Of a stretch of DNA of 19,483 bases, positions 7,057 to 14,301 are shown piece after piece. Position 1 is the first letter of the stretch, and each line of letters starts with the position of its first letter. A program made the translations under genes and the position numbers. This DNA comes from an uncultured Lachnospiraceae bacterium. Its GTDB lineage: Bacteria > Bacillota > Clostridia > Lachnospirales > Lachnospiraceae. The stretch spans positions 1 to 19,483 of the forward strand of contig CAJUSJ010000076.1 of the NCBI GenBank assembly GCA_910588865.1. Direction: 5' to 3'. The notes under the pieces were generated by a model. That model was not told where the DNA came from. It did no database searches and worked only from the letters and a program-made list of their open reading frames with translations.

Positions 7057-9081
7057 ATGTCTGTGAGATGTGAGATCAACTGCCAGAAGGGGAAGCGCAT
7101 AGAGGTGGAGCTTTCCGCGGATACAGGGCTTTATGAGAAAGAGGGCATCCAGGTTGAGGTAAAGGAAAAGAAGGCGGACGGGTGCCGCTGTGGGGAGATC
7201 CGGCTGGATATGAAAAATGAGTCCTGTCGGGAAAACGACAACTTAAGGGCGGAAAGGCCGGTTCGTGTCTATCTTTCCGGGGAGGAGCGTCCTGAGAGGA
7301 TAACGGCCATGTACCTGTACAATGAGTGGTGGACCAGGCCCGCCTTTGTCAGAGGTTTTGAGGAGATTCCGGACAGGACCCAGGCGGCGTTTTTTCAGTA
7401 CAGGGACCGGTTCGGGTGCCTGGTGCCTATGGTTGGGCGGGAGTTTAAGACCTGGCTGACTAAGGGGACGGAAACGGAAATCTGCCTGGAGATGACTTGT
7501 GGCCTGGGAGGCCGGAGATCTGTAGAGGAGCCGCTGTATGTTATGGCGGAAGGAGGAACCGTGGAGGAGGCTGTCCACAAGGTGTTTTCGTGGCTGGCCC
7601 GATACAGGGGAATCCGGATGCGCGGGGAAAGAAGGGTTCCTGAGATGTTTCGGTATCTGGGGTGGTGCAGCTGGGACGCGTTTTATCTGGAGGTCTCTGA
7701 GGAGAAGATCCGTGAAAAGGCAGAGGAGCTGCGGGCCAAAAAGGTTCCGGTAAGGTGGATGCTGATTGACGACGGCTGGATGACCGCCAAGGGGGAACTG
7801 CTGGCTGACTATAAACCGGACCAGGAGAAATTCCCCCAGGGCTTTAAGGAGATGACAGAGGATATCAGGGCCCTTGGGGACATCCGGTGGTTTGGAGTCT
7901 GGCATGCCCTGGGAGGATACTGGGGCGGGATTTTGCCGGGAAGTGTTCTTGATTTCAGAGAGCGTCCCTATCTCTATGAGACGGTAAACCAGAAACTGGT
8001 TCCCAGTCCTTTTTTGGGGGAGAGGTTTTACAGAGACTGGTACAGGGAACTGTGCCGGGAGGGGATTGATTTTGTAAAGGTGGATGGACAGAGCGCGGTG
8101 CCCTATTATTTCGAAAACAGCCTGCCTGTATGTGAGGCGGCCAGAGGGATGAACGAGGCGCTGGAGGGCGGCGGGGCTCTCATGGACGGCGCGGTGATCA
8201 ACTGCATGGGGATGGCCATGGAAAATATTCTGTCAAGGCCCTGTTCCGCGATCGCGAGAAACAGCGACGATTTCATACCAGGTAAAGAGGACGGGTTTGC
8301 CGAGCACCTGCTGCAGAACGCTTATAACGCCTTGTATCACAATGAGATCTACTGCTGCGACTGGGACATGTTCTGGACCATGCACAAAGACAGCGCGAAG
8401 CACGGCCTGCTGCGGGCTGTCAGCGGAGGCCCGGTGTACATCAGCGACAGGGTGGGCGCTACGGACCCGGAAGTGCTGAAGCCCCTGGCGTACACAGACG
8501 GCAGGCTTCTGATGATGGAGCGCTCCCTAAAGCCTGCCTGGGACTGTGTCTTTTCCGACCCCATGGCGGGAGGGGTGTTGAAGCTACACAACGCGGCACC
8601 CTGGGGAACTGACGAAAAAGCGGGAGGCATGGCTGTGTATAATCTGACAGAACAGCGGCAGGCCTTTTCCTTTAAGCCCCGGGATATACCGGAGCTGGAG
8701 GCGGAAAAGACTTATTGGGTGTTTGACTATTTTGGAAAGAAAGCCTTTTTGATGGGAGGAAACGACAGCTATGAGGGAGAGCTGGAAGCCGGTGATTTTG
8801 CCTGGTTCGTGGCGCTTCCGGAGAAGACGGCAGGCTCCTGCCTGGGGCTGACGGATAAATATGCGGGATTCGCGGCGGTGGAAAGCATATGCGAGGACAA
8901 CGGAGCGCAAACCGTCGTCATAAGGGAGACTGGACCCGTGGGCTGGATGTCCAAGAAGCCTCCCAGAAAGGTGGAGGTGAATTCCGCGGACGTCACGGAC
9001 CAGGTGAGGAGAGAGGGCTGGCTGTATACCATAGAGCTTCCAGAGGGTTCTTTCAGGCTGGTGCTGACCATCGTGATTTGA
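7057..9081 (+). CDS. Raffinose-synthase/Sip1-like alpha-galactosidase (GH36-clan)
   Basis: A 674-residue protein resembling the plant raffinose synthase and seed-imbibition (Sip1) alpha-galactosidases rather than the neighbouring melibiase. The barrel is marked by GWCSWDAFYLEV, VRWMLIDDGWM, WFGVWHALGGYWGGI, FVKVDGQSAV with Asp343 as probable nucleophile, and ARNSDDF with Asp404 as probable acid/base; VSGGPVYISDRVG follows. There is no signal peptide, so it acts in the cytosol. GGAGGG inside the end of the upstream gene serves as its ribosome binding site, 7 nt before the ATG. Its place in an alpha-galactoside operon points to hydrolysis or transfer of alpha-galactosyl groups. Which of the two, and on which sugar, cannot be read from the sequence; bacterial members are mostly uncharacterised. 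Confidence 0.85.
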   Translation: MSVRCEINCQKGKRIEVELSADTGLYEKEGIQVEVKEKKADGCRCGEIRLDMKNESCRENDNLRAERPVRVYLSGEERPERITAMYLYNEWWTRPAFVRGFEEIPDRTQAAFFQYRDRFGCLVPMVGREFKTWLTKGTETEICLEMTCGLGGRRSVEEPLYVMAEGGTVEEAVHKVFSWLARYRGIRMRGERRVPEMFRYLGWCSWDAFYLEVSEEKIREKAEELRAKKVPVRWMLIDDGWMTAKGELLADYKPDQEKFPQGFKEMTEDIRALGDIRWFGVWHALGGYWGGILPGSVLDFRERPYLYETVNQKLVPSPFLGERFYRDWYRELCREGIDFVKVDGQSAVPYYFENSLPVCEAARGMNEALEGGGALMDGAVINCMGMAMENILSRPCSAIARNSDDFIPGKEDGFAEHLLQNAYNALYHNEIYCCDWDMFWTMHKDSAKHGLLRAVSGGPVYISDRVGATDPEVLKPLAYTDGRLLMMERSLKPAWDCVFSDPMAGGVLKLHNAAPWGTDEKAGGMAVYNLTEQRQAFSFKPRDIPELEAEKTYWVFDYFGKKAFLMGGNDSYEGELEAGDFAWFVALPEKTAGSCLGLTDKYAGFAAVESICEDNGAQTVVIRETGPVGWMSKKPPRKVEVNSADVTDQVRREGWLYTIELPEGSFRLVLTIVI

Positions 9082-9261
9082 GGGGGCTGATGTTTTTTAA
9101 ACAGGACCATTGGGAAACACAATTCCTCTGCCAGCCGGAGAAATTAACAATTCTTTAACAAAACAGAAACAAAACCCAAACAATCCCGAAACACAGGCAG
9201 GTTATAATTCAGTTGTCAGGTGTAAGAAAACCAAAATGGGAAAGAAAGCCAGGTTACTGTT

Positions 9262-9510
9262 GTGGCGGAGTCAAAATTTGTAAGGGCTAATGAAATGATT
9301 TCCGAAAAGGTTGTCAGCGGTTACAAAAAGGTGGAGGATGCGGTTGTAGAAGGTTACAAGACAATGGAAGACGCGGTTGTGGAAGGTTATAAGACCGTGG
9401 AGTATCCGGCGATTTTCGCGGAGGTGGGGGCTCTGATACTTGAGGTTCTGAATGCGGTCCTATGGCTGCTTGCGGGTAATAGTAACCATAAAACTTTTGA
9501 AAAGAGATAA
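9262..9510 (+). CDS. Small repeat protein with hydrophobic C-terminal segment
   Basis: An 82-residue protein from a GTG start. After MAESKFVRANEMISE come three imperfect 11-residue repeats, VVSGYKKVEDA, VVEGYKTMEDA and VVEGYKTVEYP, encoded by 33-nt DNA repeats. Then follows a strongly hydrophobic stretch, AIFAEVGALILEVLNAVLWL (about residues 50-70), that could cross or lie on a membrane, and a short charged end. I recall similar YKKIED-repeat small proteins in Clostridia, with no known function, but those usually continue into a charged helix instead of a hydrophobic tail. The GTG has only a weak upstream AGG. TATAAT at 9203-9208 may be its -10, without a clear -35. The repeats and consistent reading frame support a real gene; the start is less sure. 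Confidence 0.55.
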   Translation: MAESKFVRANEMISEKVVSGYKKVEDAVVEGYKTMEDAVVEGYKTVEYPAIFAEVGALILEVLNAVLWLLAGNSNHKTFEKR

Positions 9511-9530
9511 AATTTTGTATAAAATATCCT

Positions 9531-9559
9531 TTGAAGAGAGCGCTGTCTTTTTATATAAT
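9531..9559 (+). promoter_or_regulatory. Possible promoter immediately ahead of a terminator-like hairpin
   Basis: TTGAAG (9531-9536) and TATAAT (9554-9559) are 17 nt apart. A start near 9566 would give a transcript of about 50 nt consisting only of the following hairpin and T-run. It may be a chance match in an AT-rich stretch after the small repeat gene. Confidence 0.3.
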
Positions 9560-9569
9560 AAAGTCGCGA

Positions 9570-9617
9570 CGTGTAGCGTTTGACTGCGTAAATCCGGTTG
9601 AACGTTACACGTTTTTT
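9570..9617 (+). terminator. Rho-independent terminator-like hairpin
   Basis: Left arm CGTGTAGCGTTTGAC (9570-9584) pairs with GTTGAACGTTACACG (9597-9611) over 15 positions, 12 Watson-Crick and three G-U, with a 12-nt loop and then six T residues. It lies 60 nt after the small repeat gene and 150 nt before the MATE gene, so it most simply ends transcription of the former. Confidence 0.65.
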
Positions 9618-9768
9618 ATTGCGGCAAGGTGGCTGTTTGGTGAGTTGACAGTTACAGGGCCAGCTTAGAAATTTATGAAGTATATTGTTAGGGGAGAAAA
9701 AGCGTGTGGCCCAAGGCATAAATCCAGCATTGGCCCCATGCTTTTTTGAATTGGGAGGTTGAAGAAAG

Positions 9769-11156
9769 ATGGAAGTGTTAAAAAGGGAAGAAAAATCAAA
9801 TGCTTTTCTGGAGACAGAGCCTGTGGGGAAACTGATGGGCAGATACGGGATTCCCTGTATCATTTCTCTGCTGGTGGCGGCTCTTTACAACATTGTGGAT
9901 CAGATATTCATAGCCAATGCCAGCTATCTGGGGTCTTATGGAAACGCCGCCAACACTGTGGTTTTCCCTTTGACTGTGGTGGCCTTGGCCGCGGCGGTGC
10001 TGATCGGCGACGGCTGCTGCGCCTATGTCAGCATCTGCCTTGGGGCAAATGAAAGAGACAACGCCCACAGAAGCATAGGCAACGCTGTTGTGCTCTGTGT
10101 GATGGGAAGCCTGGTGCTGACCGCCATATATCTGATCTTTCAGGAGCCGATCCTGACCATGTTCGGAGGGCGGGTAAATGATGAGACATTCCGGCAGTCA
10201 AAGGAGTATTTCTTTTATATTTCTCTGGGAATCCCTTTCTACATGTTCGGGCAGGCCATGAATCCGGTGATCCGTTCTGCCGGAAGCCCCGGATTTGCTA
10301 TGGTCTCCACCTTGGCCGGGGCGGTAGTCAATATCATATTGGATCCTGTCTTCATATTTATTTTCAAGTGGGGTATGATGGGAGCCGCCGCGGCCACGGT
10401 TGCTGGTCAGATTCTGACGGCTCTGCTTGCTGGCTGGTATTTACATGACATGAAAACCATACGGCTGCAAAAGGACAGCTTTGTCTTGAGGGGGAGCCTG
10501 ATCTCCAGATTTATCCCTCTTGGAATCTGCAGTCTTTTGTCTCAGGTTTCTCTGGTAGCGGCCATGGCGGCGCTCAACAACATGATCCGCGAGTACGGTG
10601 CCATGGACCCGATTTTTGGCCAGCCGGAATATGCCCAGATCCCCATGGCGGTTGTGGGAATTGTCATGAAATTTTTCCAGATCGTGATTTCCATAGCCAT
10701 GGGCCTGGCGGCAGGGTGTATCCCGGTTGTGGGGTACAACATCGGAGCGGGGCGCAAGGACAGGGCGAGAGAGCTGTTTAATCACCTGCTTTTCGCGGAA
10801 GTTGCCGTGGGAGCGGCGGCGCTGCTGATCGTGGAGCTGTTTCCGGGCCAGCCAATGAGAGCGTTTATTATACGGAATTTGCCATAAAGTCCTTCCGGGT
10901 TTATCTGTGCATGATGATATTTGCCTATGTGAATAAGGGAACCTTTATCTATCTCCAATCCCTGGGAAAAGCGGGGGCCTCCACCATGCTGTCCATGGTG
11001 AGGGAGATTGTATTCGGCGTGGGGTTTGCCCTTGTGCTTCCTGTTTTCTTCGGCCTGGACGGTGTTTTGTATTCCATGCCTGTATCGGATATCCTGACAT
11101 TTTTCCTGTGCGCGGTTGTAATTCGGTACACATACAGGGAGCTGAGGGTGAGATAG
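9769..11156 (+). pseudogene. MATE-family multidrug efflux pump, frameshifted
   Basis: A member of the MATE family of Na+ or H+ coupled drug exporters. The first frame gives 372 residues with a dozen hydrophobic segments' worth of typical sequence: GRYGIPCIISLLVAALYNIV, DQIFIANASYLG, and later MNPVIRSAGSPGFAM. It ends at 10887 just after LFPGQ. The same protein continues in another frame as ESVYYTEFAIKSFRVYLC and runs to 11156 through VREIVFGVGFALVLPVFFGLDG. Related pumps have about eight residues (LIxIFGAA type) between FPGQ and NES as I recall them. The frame relation requires a missing length of 1 modulo 3, and 22 nt fits exactly. Rejoined length would be near 470 residues, normal for MATE. 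GGGAGG precedes the ATG. Two truncated polypeptides are unlikely to work. Confidence 0.85.
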
Positions 11157-11226
11157 CGCCGGGAAATGATTGGTCATGGCGTGAACCGCGGGGAACGATT
11201 TCTTGGTTACGAGAGGAAGGGAGAGG

Positions 11227-12441
11227 ATGGTTATGTGGAACTACGTAAAGAGGTATCTGCGTTTTGCCCTGCTTGCCGCCCTGTTTATGGTGGGCGAGGT
11301 GATGATGGATCTGGTCCAGCCCGGAATCATGAGCAGGATTGTAGATGATGGGGTTCTTGGGCTGAACAACAATGGAGCGGGCGACTTGAACTTGATCTGG
11401 ACCCTGGGGGTTCAGATGATTGGACTGGTTTTATTTGGGGTTTTTTGCGGAGCGCTGAACAATGCCTTCGTACATCTGACAGGGCAGAACATTGGCAATG
11501 AGATGCGCAAGGACTGTTTCAGGAATATTATGACCTTTTCCTTTCCGCGGCTTGATCGGTTTGGAACAGGCTCCCTTGTGACCCGGGTGACCAATGACAT
11601 TACCCAGGTGCAGACCTTTGTGTCAACCTTTGTGCGGGGGATGATCCGCACCTCCCTTCTGATGTTCGGCAGTATGTACTTTATGTTTCGGCTGAACCGG
11701 GATTTTGGCCTGATTGTGCTGTGGGCCTTCCCGTTTATCGTGGGCTGCCTGGCCTTTTGTCTGTGGAAGGCCAACCCTCTGTTTTCCAGGCTTCAGGCCC
11801 AGCTTGACGCTGTGAATTCCATTATGCAGGAAGACATTTCCGGTATCCGCATGATCAAGGCCTGCGTCCGGGAGTCTTATGAAAAGCTCCGCTTTGGAAA
11901 GGCCAACGATGGGCTCATCAATACCCAGCTTCAGGTGCTGGTGCTCTTCGCCTTTATGAATCCAGTGGTCAACGGTCTGATGTACATGGTGGTGGCTGTG
12001 ATCTTGCTGGCCGGTTCTTTTGAGGTCAGGGATGGAGGGTCCACGCCGGGGACCATTATGGCGGCCACGGGCTGCGGTTAAACTTCTCTGATCCATCTGA
12101 TTCCCCGTTTCTATGACGTGACCTCCGGCACTGTTTTGGTGGATGGGGTAGATGTGCGGGAGTACAGGCAGAAGGCTCTCAGGGAGAAGATCGCCGTCAC
12201 CTTGCAGAAAAGCGAATTGTTTACGGAAACCATCTATGAAAATATCGGGTGGGGAATATCCGGCGCTTCCGAGGAGGACAGGGAGAAAAGAGTGAAAGAA
12301 GCCGCTGTGATTGCCCAGGCGGAGGATTTTATCTCTTCCTCCCCGAAGGGCTGCCAGACAGCTGTGGCGGAGAGGGGTATGAGCCTGTCCGGCGGGCAGA
12401 AGCAAAGGCTCTCCATTGCCCGGGCGGTTGTGAAGGAAGCC
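11227..12441 (+). pseudogene. ABC exporter half-transporter 1, with two deletions and a stop in Walker A
   Basis: First half of a heterodimeric multidrug-type ABC exporter (BmrC/LmrC-like). The membrane domain (MWNYVKRYLRFALLAALF through VVNGLMYMVVAVILLAGSFE) is intact to about residue 280, then runs straight from GTIMAA into TGCG. The linker and first part of the nucleotide-binding domain, about 90 residues in relatives, are absent. At 12079-12081 a TAA replaces the Walker A lysine codon (ATGCG-stop-TSLIHLIPRFYD), and the frame stays the same. The rest of the domain continues with IAVTLQKSE (Q-loop) and MSLSGGQKQRLSIARAVVKE, where it stops. Walker B, the H-loop and the C-terminus are missing, and sequence of the second half-transporter follows in another frame. 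AGGAAGGGAG precedes the ATGs at 11227 and 11233. It cannot make a working protein. Confidence 0.85.
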
Positions 12442-14138
12442 TAAAATATTTTTCCCATGAAAAGCCCATGGTGGTTTCCATGCTTGCGGTGGTCCTTTTT
12501 GCCACAGTGTGCGGTGTCTATGGACCGGGCCTGCAGAGCAAAGCCATTGATATCATCGCGGGCACCAGGCAGAGAAGCCTTACCCAAAACCTGATTTTCA
12601 TGGCCGCGGCCTACATGATGTACAGCGGGGGCCAGCTGCTGCGGGGGCTTCTTTCCGCCAGGCTGAGCCAGCGGATTGTTAGGCAGCTGCGGGTGGAATT
12701 GTTTGAAAAATCATAGACCTGCCTGTCCGCTATTTAGATGAACATTCTCACGGCGACGTCATGAGCCGGATGACCAATGATATCGAAAATATTTCCACCA
12801 CCATCTCCCAGTCACTGCCATCCCTGTTTTCCGGAGTCCTGACCATTGTCGGGACAGCGGCTGTTATGGCGTGGTATTGCTGGCAGCTTGCCCTGCTGAG
12901 TTGCGCCACCGTGATCCTCACACTGACTGCCACGAAGATTTTGTCGGGAAAGGTGCGGAAATTTTCCCGCCGCAGGCAGATGTACTTAGGACAGCTCAAC
13001 GGTACTGTGGAGGAGATGGTGTCAGGCTACAGGACGGTGGTGGCCTACAATCATCAGGATATTACCACAGAGAACTTTTGCCGCGCGTCGGACCAGCTTA
13101 CCAGGGCCGGAATCCAGACGGATATTTTCAGCGGGGTCATGGGACCGGTGATGAATTGCATCGGAAACATAGGGTTTGTTATTATCGCGGCCTTTGGCGG
13201 ATATTTTTCCATAAACGGAATGATTTCCGTGGGGGTAATCTCCGCGTTTATCGTCTATGCGAAACAGTTTAGCCGCCCCATCAATGAAATCGCGCAGATT
13301 TACGGACAGCTGCAGACGGCAATCGCTGGCGCGGAGCGTGTATTTATGGTTCTGGATGAGGAGAATGAGGAAAAAGGCGGGAAGTCCCTGGCGGTGGGAA
13401 GAGATGCGGGGGTGGTGTTTCGGAATGTGAATTTCTCTTACAGCCCCGGTCATCCAGTTGTCCGGGATTTTACATTGACAGTGCCTTCAGGCAAAAAGGT
13501 GGCTCTTGTGGGCGCTGCAGGAAGCGGCAAGACCACCATCGTCAACCTTCTGATGAAGTTTTACGATATTGACACCGGGGAGATCCTTATCAACCATCAG
13601 GATATCCACAAGGTGTCCCGGGACAGTCTGAGGCAGAACATCGCCATTGTTCTCCAGGATACCATTCTGTTTTCTGATACCATTGGAAATAACTTAAAGT
13701 ATGGCAGAGAGGACGCTTCCGGGGAGGAAATGGAGCGGGCGGCACAGATGAGCTGCCTCGCGGGGGTGTTAAAGGGTTTGCCCCAGGGGTATGATACCAT
13801 GCTGACCGGCTCAGGGGAGAATCTCAGCCAGGGCCAGCGCCAGCTTCTGGCCATTGCCCGGGCCTTTGTGGCGGATCCCAAAATATTGATTCTTGACGAG
13901 GCCACCTCCAATGTAGATACCCGCACAGAAAAGGAGATTCAGGACGCCATGGGCAGGATTATGGAGAACCGCACCAGCATCGTGATCGCCCACCGCCTGT
14001 CAACCATCCGGGATTCTGACTTAATCGTTGTCATGGACCGGGGCAGGATTGTGGAAATGGGGAACCATGAGGAGCTCCTTGAGGCCAGGGGAAAATATTG
14101 ACCTTTATATGACCCAGTACGCGGGATTCGCGACATGA
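12442..14138 (+). pseudogene. ABC exporter half-transporter 2, N-terminally truncated and frameshifted twice
   Basis: Second half of the same exporter pair. It begins abruptly with LKYFSHEKPMVVSMLAVVLF, lacking the first 10-20 residues and any start codon. The frame breaks near 12710, where VELFEK should continue as IIDLPVRYLDEHSHGDVMSRM. Loss of one A from a run of A (GAAAAATC) accounts for it. From 12761 a 446-residue frame holds the rest of the membrane domain and a complete nucleotide-binding domain: ALVGAAGSGKTTIVNLL (Walker A), IAIVLQDTILF (Q-loop), NLSQGQRQLLAIARAF (signature), ILILDEATSNVDT (Walker B) and IVIAHRLSTI (H-loop). At 14099 a 2-nt loss ends it early; in the restored frame the tail reads DLYMTQYAGFAT and stops at 14136-14138. 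An internal ATG at 12761 has no obvious ribosome binding site. Confidence 0.85.
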
Positions 14139-14209
14139 CAGAAGATATTGGATACCAGTGACTTTGCCTCCATAAGTTTGAAACTTTTGTGAAACTTCTG
14201 AGCAGAAGA

Positions 14210-14238
14210 TTGTAAATTTTAAAATTTTTAAGTATACT
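14210..14238 (+). promoter_or_regulatory. Promoter of the tannase-like lipoprotein gene
   Basis: TTGTAA (14210-14215) and TATACT (14233-14238) are separated by exactly 17 nt, in a very AT-rich stretch about 65 nt before the start codon. A direct repeat TGAAACTT occurs just upstream (around 14178-14197). The surrounding interval 14139-14301 holds no gene. Confidence 0.55.
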
Positions 14239-14301
14239 TTTGAAAGCGGATGGCAGTTCGCGTAAGAAAATACTCCAAAATAACAGAATGGAGGGCTGGC
14301 A

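Noticed and set aside
9262..9420. 33-nt repeats as a tandem-repeat or attachment site
   Set aside because: They keep the reading frame and vary mainly at synonymous or similar-residue positions, so they are better explained as protein repeats.
11623..12405. 260-codon minus-strand open frame across the first ABC pseudogene
   Set aside because: It is antisense to recognisable ABC membrane and ATPase motifs, and its own translation resembles no protein.
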